Shown here: piece by piece, positions 1 to 10,650 of the stretch
Position numbering within the stretch: position 1 is the first letter of the stretch
Layout: every line of letters starts with the position of its first letter
DNA from: Plazaster borealis
Taxonomy: Eukaryota; Echinodermata; Asteroidea; Forcipulatida; Labidiasteridae
DNA: 64,000 nucleotides
Assembly: GCA_021014325.1 (NCBI GenBank)
Contig: CM037476.1
Span: 16,714,827-16,778,826 of the forward strand
Reading direction: 5' to 3'
Position numbers and translations under genes: made by a program
The notes under the pieces: model-generated
The model's database searches: none
What the model was told of the DNA's origin: nothing
What the model saw: only the letters and a program-made list of their open reading frames with translations

Positions 1-200
1 GTCGTACCTTCGTTTTGAGGCGAGGTATCGAAACTATGGACCTTTTCAAAATCACGACTTTGGCGTGTTGGCTCTGGCTTGGGCTTTGTTAGTCTGTTTT
101 AAGCCCCGTATCAAAAGCACACGGTTTCTAAACTCATAGGGCCTAAGCCAGAGCCCAAGCCGGAAGCCTACCGGGTAGTTTCGAAAAGATCATTAAAGAG
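1..200. repeat. Degenerate palindromic repeat fragment at the window edge
   Basis: TGGCTCTGGCTTGGGCTT near 69 and AAGCCAGAGCCCAAGCC near 145 are imperfectly related as inverted segments, and the segment ends GTTTCGAAAAG. It resembles family O (37397-37529) only loosely. Confidence 0.25.
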
Positions 201-286
201 GAGCTCCAAGGTCAAATTCAGGCTTGTGATGCGAACATGAGGACAAAATTACAAGTCTCTATACCTCACTTTAAAATGGTGTAAAA

Positions 287-560
287 TTTCATTTTATTTA
301 TTTATTTTTTTATTTTATTTTATTTTATGAGATATCGCCTAACACCACAAATCCGGGCGGCCACTTCAAGGAGAGGGCTACACTTAACTGATTTGGGCTG
401 TCGACCCAAATCAACTGTCACCGGGGGCAAGTTGCCACTTACTCCTAGGGCTGAAATAGGGTTACCCCTTCACAGTCCGTAAGGATGTAGGCATGGGTAT
501 CATCCACTAGGAGCCTGGCTGGTAGAGCAGAATGCACTACCTTCCCAACTTTTTACGAAG
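287..560 (-). repeat. Retroposon-like repeat with A-rich 3' tail
   Basis: Read on the minus strand, a GC-richer body ends in a 40-bp run of AAATA/AAAATA units (plus-strand 287-327). This is typical of a SINE 3' end. No clear Pol III boxes were found. Confidence 0.4.
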
Positions 561-595
561 CAGTTATACTTTCACTTCTTGATAAGACGTCACGT

Positions 596-822
596 CCTCC
601 CGGTTCAGATGTGACCTGGATTCCGGGTCTCAGGGGGCCTCGCCCGTTTCGAGGTCAGGCTGACCAGGAGAGTGGTAAAAAAATGCGATTTTAACACGGA
701 TTATGCCTCATTTTGACCCATTTCCGGGTCATTTTGACACAGATTCATACTGACCTAGAAATGGGCCAGGCCCCACGGGACCCGGATCCGGTCAATTATG
801 ACTCGGAGGTTTTTAGAGTGTG
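596..822. mobile_element. Family C MITE-like element (copy C1)
   Basis: GGGTCA/TGACCC-rich palindromic sequence whose right end is TTTTTAGAGTGTGT. It holds an exact GGTCAGGCTGACC at 653-665. The left terminus is degraded. Confidence 0.7.
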
Positions 823-1330
823 TATTGTTTTCGTAAACAAACAGAGTATATTGGGTTGGTGTACCGCAATAGCCTAGATGGCTCCCCCCCCCACCCCACA
901 TATTTGCACTACAGACTTCACGGTTCAAATCTTTATTGCGGCTTAATGGATTGCTTTCCTTCTTCCCGTGTTTACGTAACATTTTCCCTCATCTTGGATT
1001 TCCTTAAAACAGCGCGTGCCGTTTACATTATCTCCCCTTGTTTTCGATGCCTACTTGCGGGTCTGTGGTACACATTGCTACGTGGACGATATGTTAGAGA
1101 CGTGCTCTCAATAACGGCAACATAATAGTGTACTACTCTGCCATAATATAATAATGGCAAAAATGCATTTTACCTTATTAAATTATTGCTTTGCTGACCA
1201 AGGATCGGGGAATTTGTCGTGACGGAACAAAAGCAGAACATGTTTTGGAACATGAAACGGGATTGTATGGTGGGGCAATGTTTTATTGGAGATGGGGCGA
1301 CTGATCATATCAGAGTCGGGCTTTTTCGAA
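823..1330. other. No gene or repeat recognised
   Basis: Unremarkable sequence. Short open frames here have no protein-like features. Confidence 0.5.
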
Positions 1331-1805
1331 GTAGTAATAATTGCACCGGAAATAAAGAATAGGCCTACTATTAATGTGTTTTAGGGTATAGGACTTGTTT
1401 AAAAGAAATCAATCATTAACGTTGCGCCCCAATTTACGTGGAGAGATCTCTGTTCGTTTACCACCTGCGTCCCACCCACCCAAATTAATTTCCCCACCCA
1501 CCCCCATTTGAAATGTGGAAATAGTTTAATTAAAAAATTCCAAGTTTTTTTTTTTTGAATAAGCCTTCAAGTAGTAATTTCAATGTTTTAAAATTTATTT
1601 TGCTATTTGCACGCATACATTGTTTTTACCTCCAAATCAGATTGTATTAAAACAAAACATATGTGAATGACATAAAGAGAGTGCTGAAAGTGGGCTTGTT
1701 AAGAAATATGCAATTAATGTAAACTATAGTATTATTCGGCGAAAAGTGCAAGTGGTTCACCCTTTGTTCCCGCCTAAAATTTATTTCCGGTGCAATTATT
1801 ACTAC
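1331..1805. mobile_element. 475-bp element bounded by perfect 26-bp inverted repeats
   Basis: 1331-1356 and 1780-1805 are exact reverse complements, starting GTAGTAATAATTGCACCGGA. The interior has no ORF of note, only C-rich and poly-T stretches, consistent with a non-autonomous DNA transposon. Confidence 0.7.
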
Positions 1806-2089
1806 ATTCGCACTGATTCGACGCGTTTTGTGTCGAACGCTGGCTAATTGTACATTATTAAAAAACATTAGATATTATAAGGTTTTATAATAGCCCTATA
1901 TGGGTTAGTGTAACAGACGGTGAACAAGACAAACAGGTGCAGGTGATCTGCAAATCATTATTGCCCCGCGGCATATCACGACAGGTGTTAGAATGGTCCT
2001 CAATTTCATGACCCGATAAGCAGATATAGATACTTGGCAGTTTTTTAGGGGGCAAGCAAAAATCTAAAATTTGTCTGCTTGCTTTTGTG

Positions 2090-2315
2090 TTGGCCTTTTA
2101 TTTATTTTTTTTATTTTTTTATTTTTTTATTTTTATTTTTTTTTATTTTTTTTTTTTTTTGGGGGGGGCGTTTTACTTTGCTTTTTGTTTGCTGACTGCG
2201 TGTTTTATTGTTGTTCGTTTTTGTTTTGGGGGTGTCTGTTTGTTTGTTTGTTGGGGTGTTTGTTTGGGGATTGTTGTTTGGGGTTTTTTTTGGGGGGGGC
2301 TTTGTATTTGATTAA
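2090..2315. repeat. T-rich then G/T-rich low-complexity tract
   Basis: Runs of T interrupted by A (2097-2160), then TTTG/GGGG runs to 2307. The open frames across it are composition artefacts. Confidence 0.9.
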
Positions 2316-2439
2316 AAAAATTAATACAATTATTAGTATTCTCATATTTACAATTTCATAACCAGGGGCTTGTGGAAGACACGTCTTGTTGATGAATCCA
2401 GTTTGTAAAACTTTCTTCCCTGGACGACTCCTGGTCAAC

Positions 2440-2643
2440 ATATAGACGATGTGACCTCTGTTTACATTCAAACCGCCCTCTGTTGGTCCAAGTCATGTTT
2501 CCGCCGGGCAAGAAGACGCGTACTCATGGTAACATTGCGTGTCCTTTATAACTGGCTGTCAGTACACAAAGGTTTTGCCCGGCGACATGCGCGCGCATCA
2601 TGTTATGGTTTTCGAATGACGTCAGAGGTCACATCGTCTATAT
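2440..2643. mobile_element. Family W MITE, 204 bp
   Basis: Perfect 21-bp terminal inverted repeats begin ATATAGACGATGTGACCTCT. The interior is GC-richer with no ORF. Confidence 0.8.
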
Positions 2644-2764
2644 ATTCTAATTGTCCAAATATTTGAAATAAATAAAACAAATAAATAAATTGGTGGGGGG
2701 TATCAGTCATGCAATAGAGATGTATGCTTGTAATGCATTACCGGCCAAAATACCACATTGGGTT

Positions 2765-3605
2765 TCTCCTAAGGAATCTTCTGCGATAAGAACAATTTTA
2801 CTTCCTTTATAAAAAAGTTTCCTGCGCAAAGAACATATTCTGCTTCCTATACGGAATCCTGCACTATGAACAGTTTTACTTTCCGATGAATAATTTCTGC
2901 GCAATAAAAAAAAGTTGTTGCTTCCGTAGGAGTAATGTCTGTGCTCAGAACTTGTTTTGCTTAAGGAATATTTTGCACCACTATGAACACTGTTTGTTTC
3001 CTTGGGAATATTTCTTACTCTAAGAACATTGTCTGCTTCCTATAAAGAAATATTTCTGCCCTAAGAAAATGTTTTGCTTCATAGGGAATATTTTCTGCGC
3101 CAATAACATTTCTTGCTTCCTTAATCTGTGCTAAGAACATAATGCTTCATAGGAAACATTTCTTTAGTCTTAAAGGTATCGTACACGTTTGGTAATGACT
3201 CATAACAATTATTAGCATAACAACTTACTTGGTAACAAGCAACGGAGAGCTGTTGATAGTATAAAACATTGTAGGAAACGACTCCCTCTGAAGTAACGTA
3301 GTTTTTGAGAAAGAGGTAATTTCTCACTAAAATAATAAAAACTTCTTGCAAGAAGTTTTTATTCCTATATCTGAAAGCACACAAATTTGTACAACAAGGG
3401 TGTTTTTTCTTTCATCATTTTCTTGCAACTTCGATAATTTTCACAGGCTTGTTATTTTATGCGTATGTTGGGATACACCAAGTGAGAACACTGGTCTTTG
3501 ACAATTTCCAAATGTGCTCAGTGCCTTTAAGGAACATTCTCCGCGCTAAGAACATTTCTTGCTTCCTTGGGAATATTTTCTCCGCAAAAAATGTTGCTTT
3601 CATGA
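2765..3605. repeat. Degenerate minisatellite, about 40-bp unit, split by a family A insertion
   Basis: About ten diverged units resemble CTGCGCTAAGAACATT followed by TTGCTTCC and GGGAATATTT. The array runs 2765-3170, is interrupted by element A1, and resumes 3531-3605 with the same unit. Confidence 0.75.
3170..3530 (+). mobile_element. Family A MITE, copy A1
   Basis: About 360 bp between TTAA at 3170 and TTAA at 3527. The ends AAAGGTATCGTACACG and its diverged complement near 3515 are inverted. It is inserted in the minisatellite. Confidence 0.85.
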
Positions 3606-4575
3606 TTGCACTGAACACTTATAGGTAGCCACCACTTCCAACACTACATCAAAAGTAACTGCTGAAATGGATCGATTTAAAATCATACATTCGTTTTGAT
3701 AATATACCAAACCAATTCGTAACACTAGTATTTTCGTGAAGGATAGTAAATCAGTGTCAGAGATTATTTATAAAGCAAGCGTTGTGTTCCATTATTGCAA
3801 TATAACACGGTCAACTAGGACGTTAAACAGAAACCCAACGCGTTCTGCGGAAATTGGGAGACGAAAAATCTACGTGACACCAAAAACACAATGTTAAAGA
3901 GAAGGAATGGAATCAATGTGTAAGCTTGTTTATGTTTTATTTTCTTTAAGGAATTAATATGCAAGGGCAAATGCACAGTTGTTCCTGCGAAATGCAATAA
4001 TGTAGATTTCTAAGTTGTCAACATTTCCACGGTCTTACAAAGAGTACGGCAGTGAGAGGGGGTCATGGGCTGTGTATATGACTGTAGAATGTGTTTTAAA
4101 ATGTTGGTTTTTCTACAATAGTATAAATAGATAATTAATAATAGCAACATTATTTTCCTTGTTTGTTTGTTTGTTTGTTTGTTTGTTTGTTTGTTTGTTT
4201 GTTTGGGGGGTTTTCTTGTGTGTTTTTTTTTCCAAACATACCGACGCAACCTCATCCCCATGGTTTACTTTATTTCCAATCATTTTTACAATAGTAAACC
4301 CTGGGAGGGAAACTCCTTACTTGGACCCTGATTGGGCAACGACTGGTGTACAAAAGTCTAACGTAAACACGTTATGTTGTACTCATTCAGTATTCACCAT
4401 ATTCACAGCCAGACTATTCTAATTTGCATATACGTATCCAAAAATGTTGGGTATGCAAATAATCCAATGCCAGGGTGAGAGAGCGGTCAACCTCGTACTG
4501 CTCGACACACCATGGGGACGAGGTTGCATACCGACGGTATACACTTCACCAAAAAGGTTCCTCGCTTGAGGGGTT
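3606..4575. other. No gene recognised; contains a (TTTG)n microsatellite
   Basis: About 12 TTTG units at 4158-4206. The rest is AT-rich single-copy-looking sequence. Confidence 0.6.
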
Positions 4576-4765
4576 TTAAAGGTAGGGTTATAGATTGTTT
4601 TTTCTCAACGTAATGCTGATTTACAGGCAAAATTATCAAGAAAGATGCAATAAAAGTCACCTGTGAACGTTTCAGTAAAATACAGTGACTATACCTATTG
4701 AGAAAACGGCAAAAATTTCAATATTTTCATCAAGTACGTCAATTCTATCCCTGTTTAGTGAGGTG
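4576..4765 (+). repeat. Dispersed repeat L, copy 1
   Basis: Shares long blocks (e.g. CAACGTAATGCTGATTTAC, AATAAAAGTCACCTGTGAA) with 26908-27105. The type is unknown. Confidence 0.7.
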
Positions 4766-6615
4766 ACAGTGGGTACCAACCGCATCTCTGGCCGTATTCA
4801 AACGTACACCAATGACATTTCCAAATGCATGTCTTAGGCAATCTTTGGAGATTCAACATTTTTTTCGACTTACTTTTACTGATGTCTAATCAACGGTGGG
4901 CACTTCCGACGAAAAAATTTCGCAGGATCCTTACTACCATTACCATTTTTATAACAAGATAACAATTACAGTTTTGTTTCTTTTTGGGGAAATTATAGTT
5001 TGACCCTATTTTATTATATAACCTTTACGATGAAGCATAATCTTATCAAAACTTTGTTTTAATTTTCCCTTTAAATTAGATAAATAACAATTATCATCCA
5101 TCTCAGTAAACAGCTCAGATATACTAGAAATTGTCTTCATTCCTCCATCTAAACCTGGTAAGGGAAATAGACCACGCCTCATACCTTACATATAGGTATT
5201 CCCCCTCAAATGACCCTGTTATCTAGTTCACAGACAACGAAGTCTGAGTCGTGTAAGATTACAATACATCAATAACTCAGGTGCAAGTCCCTATTCAGAA
5301 ATAAGGACATCATAAAGTCTCTGAGAGTTGCTCTTGTATTTGATTGAGAGTTCTGGATTCTTTATATAGAGTGACAAGAAGGTGAAAAGTGTACGCTCAA
5401 TTGCACGAGAAGGACTTGTTCAACTCGCAACCCCTTCCCTCACTCCTCCGCGTTTATTCGCTCGGAATATTGTCATTCAGGAGAAAGGACGAACAGAACT
5501 TGAACATTCTTGTCTCCTCAGTCGAACGGGACCCCAAGTAGAGAACATAACGCATGTGCGGTTATTTCATTAGTGTTGTCGAAAGCTTTTTTGTGCGGTA
5601 GAAATTGCGGCAATGCGGGCTGCCTGCACGGTTTTCATTGTTTTGAAAAAATAAGAAACCTCAATGGAGCATAGGGAGGAAGAAGAAAAAATGCCAGTGG
5701 AGTTTACTGTCTAAACGCTTCGTATTGAAATGGCATTGTGGTTCCTTTGTGGCTGGCAGATGTCTACAATATATTTCGCAATTTATTTCCACTTTCCAAT
5801 CTGACAACGTCTGCTCTTTGGTTTCTAACTGCCGTTGTTCTAGCTGCCGGTATTGAGGGGTCCTTCTTTTTGTTTCTCCCCTCCCTCTTTCTCCTTCCCC
5901 ACCCCCTTCCCCCAACCCTTACCACTCCCCCTTTAACTGTGGTAGGATGGCTCTGTAGAGGTGCTGGTCACATGTTCCATCTTGCCACTCACTGGCGATT
6001 TGTTGTAACTTTTTTTTAACATTCGTTGTTTACTGTATGTTATTGTTTTAAAAAAAATATATATATTATATTTCTTCCCTGATTTTTTTATATTTTATTT
6101 TATAAAGTGCCAGTGAAGAAGTGTAATAACATATGACTATAAAATGTCAACCTCACATTACAACAAAGTGAAGGTATTTCTCAACAATAGATTGTTTCAT
6201 TCCTGATGAAAGCCTTTGCGGAGGTATACAGCAATTTCATTGTCACGTTCAAGGTGAAACCCATAGTCATGAATTGACGATTTGAAACTAAGTTTTACTT
6301 TAATTTATTCTAAAGTAATGCCCGTGAAAAGCACTTGCCTTTTTTTCCCAATAAATTCTTCGCCTCAATTTTGTTGTAGGTTTATTTGTCACAAGGAAGG
6401 CGAATTGAATTTAAACCAACGGTCCCGCAGACGCACACATTTCACATACTCTTCCTGTGTTCCATTTTCCCGTTCCATAAGTTGTTTTGAATAGAATAAA
6501 ACTGTGAAATGATTACACCATACCCCCCAATTCACGAATAAGGCACTAGTTCGAAACTCTAAATTCAAAAAACCGTGAACAGACTTTCAACAATGCGGAT
6601 TTATATATATATAAT
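4766..6615. other. No gene recognised
   Basis: AT-rich sequence with a C/T-rich patch at about 5870-5935. Short open frames show no family features. Confidence 0.5.
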
Positions 6616-6619
6616 TTGT

Positions 6620-6905
6620 AGGGGAGACGGCCTTAGCTTTCGATCCAAACCGGACCTTCGTCAGAGGCATAAACAAACACAGACACAAACATATCAAAAT
6701 ATAGCAAAAAAAGGAGCAAAGGATTAAAGGAAGGTGTCCAGCAAACAAAAACGGGAAAAACTATAGCCAATCAAATCTAATAATTTACAAACAATATGGT
6801 GGCCAAGAACCAATCAGAGCAAGGTAGTGAGGACAAAGGATGGTATTTCTGTGGGGAGATGGCCTTAGCTTTCGATCCAAACCGGACCTTCGTCAGAGGC
6901 ATATT
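6620..6905 (+). repeat. Two direct copies of a 50-bp motif
   Basis: The GGCCTTAGCTTTCGATCCAA...CTTCGTCAGAGGCATA block occurs at about 6625-6672 and 6853-6903, nearly identical and about 230 bp apart. These could be terminal direct repeats of one element or two dispersed copies. Confidence 0.75.
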
Positions 6906-7590
6906 TATATAAAAGAAAACAGCATTATAATTTATAGGCCATATTCGTCTTTGCAGACACCTTATACAGGAAGTAGCGACACAATCTCGTGGCTATGCAA
7001 ATACCCCCAGTATATTTGCATCAACTTCATTTCGGAATACGTATCTTGAAATCAAGCAAGCTTGGAGAATTGAACAATAAACACACGTTTGATATCGTCG
7101 TTTAATTGCTCCAGCGTCTTGAAGCTGAGGCCGGGACCACGAAGAAGAGCGACGGCGGCTCGATCCCGTGAAGTGCCTGATTTATATGCGCGTTCGAGAG
7201 GGCTGGAAAAAGTGTCCCAAAGAAGCGCTTATAATAGAAGTGGAATATAACTCATGTGCCATGGGATTTATTGCGTGGCAATCTTGTATCACCTGCCGTT
7301 TTAGATGGGATGCTATTTCGGGAGATGTTTAGAACATGGTTGGACTGAATAGATCAAAGAGTTAAATTCTATCGAGGATCCATGCTTAAAGGTAGCGCAG
7401 AGAGTTTGTGGTTCAAGTTTCTAGAACAATCAATCCAAATACTTGATGCTACTCTGCGAAAACTCAAAATGGTCGGTCCGTGACAACCTTCAACTAAAAT
7501 AATTTGTTTCCCATTTTGAAGTTTACCAAATAGAAGCTTAGTCTAAGACTCTTCCTAATCGTTCCTGCGTTTTCCGCTTCTCGGCCGTAC
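6906..7590. other. No gene recognised
   Basis: No exon-like frame, repeat or RNA gene seen. Confidence 0.5.
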
Positions 7591-8193
7591 TACACTCTAA
7601 AAATTAAGTGTTAAATTTAACACTTTAAAGACACTGTGCACGTTTGGTAATTACTCAAAATATATATTAGCATAAAAACTTACTTGGTAACGAGCAACGG
7701 AGAACTGTTGATAGTATAAAACATTGTGAGAAACGACTCCCTCTGAAGTAACGTAGTTTTTGAGAAAGAGGTAATTTCTCACTAAAATAATAAAAGACTT
7801 CTTGCAAGAAGCATTTTATTCCTATCTGAAAGCACACAAATTTGTACAACAAGGGTGTTTTTTCTTCCACCATTTTCTTTCAACTTCGATGACTAATTGA
7901 GCCCAAATTTTCACAGGCTTGTTATTTTATGCATTGGGATACACCAAGTGAGAACACTGATTTTTGACAATTTCCAAACGTGTTCAGTGCCTTTATAGAG
8001 TGCAGTGAGTGACAACTCTTTGTCAAGTTGTATTCATCTGATTAAAAAGGAGTTACAACATTATAGTATGTTAATTTAACTTTAACAATGTTAATTGAAA
8101 TTTGTCAAGTTGTCAACAATCTCACTTTTTATAGAGTTGTCACTGACCGCACTCTTTAAAGTTTGAATTAAACACTAAAGTTTTAAGAGTGTA
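7591..8193. mobile_element. Palindromic element (TACACTCTAAAA ends) hosting a family A copy
   Basis: The left end TACACTCTAAAAATTAAGTG and the right end AACACTAAAGTTTTAAGAGT + GTA are inverted. Internal segments AGTGAGTGACAACTCT and AGAGTTGTCACTGACCGCAC are also inverted. Element A2 lies inside it. Confidence 0.65.
7625..7996 (+). mobile_element. Family A MITE, copy A2
   Basis: Ends AAAGACACTGTGCACGTTTG and AACGTGTTCAGTGCCTTTA. Left flank TTAA, right flank TTTATA. Nested in the 7591-8193 element. Confidence 0.85.
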
Positions 8194-8693
8194 TGACTTT
8201 TAAAATCAGTCAGTTTTCAAATTGAAATTACCAAGGAATTACCAATTCCATTTACAAACCCAATATCTCCAACCTCACTTTTAGGCCGTCAGTAAACATG
8301 AGGTGTGAAGTTACATTGAGACAAATCAATTCATGCTCTTTGTGTCAATAAAAGTCTTGATCGAGGGGCTTGAATATTACACAGACGGTAATAACCTTAC
8401 TAAAAGTCAATTTTCCTTAAATCCATTCTGAAGAATCCCCCTTGAGGAATGAATCTTCACATGAACGAAGGAGTGTAGGTCCTTTGCCTACAATGAAGTC
8501 TCAAAATTGATCCAAAAAAGGAGAATTTTCTACGAACATCGCCTCTCATGCAAATAACTCCGAAAAACCTGATGGTTTTTGTAACCTTCTGTACTTTTTT
8601 TCTTTTAAAGATGCTAGGTCCGATTTTTGGCAGATTTGACATCAAAATTTAGATTGAGATTGGCACCCCAAACAAAGAAATTGACAACATAAG

Positions 8694-9139
8694 CCCTTTT
8701 CACACTATAGGTATTTCCCGGGAAATTCCCGGGAACTTTTGGTCGATCTGTTCACACCACAAAAAAACTCCCGGGAATTTCCCGGGAATTAGCTTATTCC
8801 CGGGAAATAATTAACCCTGCTCAGAAGTAGGGTTAAGGGAGTTAACGTTTTTCCCGGGTAAAAGCAGCTAATGAGAACAGAAGCGGGTTTAACTTACCCC
8901 ACCTTTTGCGTCCACTGTATTGAGACGTCATTAATCTCGAAAGGGCTGACCTGTTTACCACATTTCCTGGGGTTTGATCGCAAGTGTGAAACGACCGTGA
9001 TATTCCTGGGAAATAGTACTCCCGGGAGTTACCAAATTGGGATAGTGAGAACGGTTCCTGGCGTGCGGTGGGGTTAAAAACTGCCGGGATTTTCCCGGGA
9101 TTTTATTTCCCGGGAAATGGCTCTGTAGTGTGAAAAGGG
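8694..9139. mobile_element. Family G element, 446 bp, rich in TTCCCGGGAA
   Basis: Perfect 14-bp terminal inverted repeats CCCTTTTCACACTA, followed by multiple TTTCCCGGGAAA palindromes on both sides. No protein. Non-autonomous DNA transposon by structure. Confidence 0.8.
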
Positions 9140-9160
9140 TTATAGGGAGACCACCAATAT

Positions 9161-9260
9161 TAGGGCTAGATAGCCCATCAGTTGGTACCCATGTAGAGCA
9201 CCGGCACTCGTTAATCCAGAGGTTGCAGGTTCAAATCCCGCTCTAGTAAATTTTTCTTTG
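9161..9260 (+). repeat. tRNA-derived SINE head or tRNA pseudogene
   Basis: An A-box-like CATCAGTTGGTACCC and a B box AGGTTCAAATCCCG (9227-9240) lie in a tRNA-like arrangement, with an internal insertion in the D-arm that would spoil a functional cloverleaf. Confidence 0.6.
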
Positions 9261-9537
9261 TTCAACCCAAAATTATTTACAATTTACCTATAGTCAGTTT
9301 CCTTTGTGGTTTATTACTTAAGTTTTAATTAAATAGCTATTTTATATAGATTCGAGAAAGTAATAAGCTTTCATTTAAGGTATTGCATGAAAGGGAAAAA
9401 AATAAAACAAAATACACATACGCAATGATAAGTGGTAGATAATTAAAAACTTAAAATGTATTCTTGTCGGGATCCCGACATTATCTCGCGTCTATCAGCC
9501 ACGAGCAATTAAATAATAAATAGTGGCTTCTTATTTA
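9261..9537. other. AT-rich sequence, probable SINE body or tail, no gene
   Basis: Follows the tRNA-like head; no other structure seen. Confidence 0.35.
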
Positions 9538-10020
9538 GCACTTATATCCGTCACTCAGTACCGGTAACGCTCAAGGCGCTTCAACATTCACTATTTTCCT
9601 GCAAGGTATTGTGGAGCTACATTCGTGAAGTATGAGACCAATTCCTTTACATAGCACCATGTAATGTTTTACAAGGTGCTGTGGCGCAATATGCTGCCGA
9701 TCAGACCAGGAACACACCGGGGCGAACCCCTTCTCTTTTCGATAAGCAGGCGCGGATCCAGGGGGGCGTGGGGGGCGCACGCCTCCCCTTTTTCATATAA
9801 AAAAAAAAAAAAGGAGGGAGAAAAGAAAAAAAGAGGGAGAGAGAGAGAAGGGGAGGGAGAAATGGGGAAGCTTTGTGTTACGCAGGCGCAACAAACTTCA
9901 TTTATCATTTTGCTGCTTGGTATATTTTCACGCCCCCCCCCCCCGTTTGGGAAATCCTGGATCCGCCCCTGATAAGCGCACTGGGTTCTTTTACGTGCAT
10001 TACACAACACACGATTACAC
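9538..10020 (-). repeat. SINE body (minus strand), interrupted by element H
   Basis: Matches the reverse complement of the SINE body at 54640-54880, e.g. GGGGCGAACCCCTTCTCTTT and GCACTGGGTTCTTTTACGTG. The tRNA head is missing. Confidence 0.75.
9748..9970. mobile_element. Family H element (GGCGGATCCAGG ends), 223 bp
   Basis: The inverted ends AGGCGCGGATCCAGG and CCTGGATCCGCCCCT are flanked by the 7-bp duplication GATAAGC (9741-9747, 9971-9977). The uninterrupted SINE at 54.7 kb has only one equivalent of this site. Confidence 0.85.
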
Positions 10021-10460
10021 AATTATGCATGTATGTTGCTGTCCGTGGCGTATGCGAAAGTTTGAATACGTTTTTCGTTTTTGAAACAGCATCATCTGTC
10101 AAAATTTGTTCAGAGAAAATATTCTTTAAAAGTATTCTTACAGCAAAAACAGTGCTATTTAACTTTAAAATACCGGTACAAAACGATTGGCATTCTTTAT
10201 TCATGCTACTTGTATATTCATGAGTAATCGATTCATGAGAATGAAATAACGGTCATTAGGCTATATCCCGCAAGATGTTTGGTTAGTATAAAGGGGAAAT
10301 TTGAATAGCCCGCAACTCTGTGAAATTTGGCACTGTGCCAATTTTGTGGAGGAAGAGAGATGGTAAGCACTGAATCTTACTCGACTTTTTTGCTGGTTAC
10401 CCAATTCTTACTGCAATCGGGTTATTTTCTTTGTTGACTTAACGGACATCGCGTCATTTA
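10021..10460. other. No gene recognised
   Basis: AT-rich; nothing identified. Confidence 0.5.
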
Positions 10461-10464
10461 TGCA

Positions 10465-10650
10465 TCCATCTCCTTCTCTTTGGAACTCTCTTCCTAATCA
10501 CTTCGAAACTGCTAGAACTGAAACATATATTTAAATCACTCCTAAAAAGTTATCTGTTTGTTGAATTGCCTTTTATTGTTGTAAAGCGCATTGAAAATTT
10601 TGTGTGATGCGCCATCTAAGAATTGTGTTATTATTATAAATTCTGTAGTG
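10465..10650 (+). mobile_element. LINE 3' end, 5'-truncated
   Basis: A frame reads SLWNSLPN, the C-terminal reverse transcriptase motif seen in CR1/L2-like LINEs. It is followed by TGTAAAGCGCATTGAAAA and an ATTATTATT-type tail. Frame broken. Confidence 0.6.

Noticed and set aside
3121..3384. A peptide containing VRNYLFLKNYVTSEGVV that recurs in several open frames
   Set aside because: It recurs at 12.3, 19.8, 30.5 and 61.3 kb because all are family A copies. The frame is broken in some copies, and both strands and other frames are equally conserved. It is a shadow of the MITE.
2765..3605. A CRISPR-like array
   Set aside because: Units are diverged and contiguous without unique spacers, and the sequence is from an animal genome.
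9161..9250. A functional tRNA gene
   Set aside because: The D-arm region contains an insertion and the acceptor stem does not pair fully.
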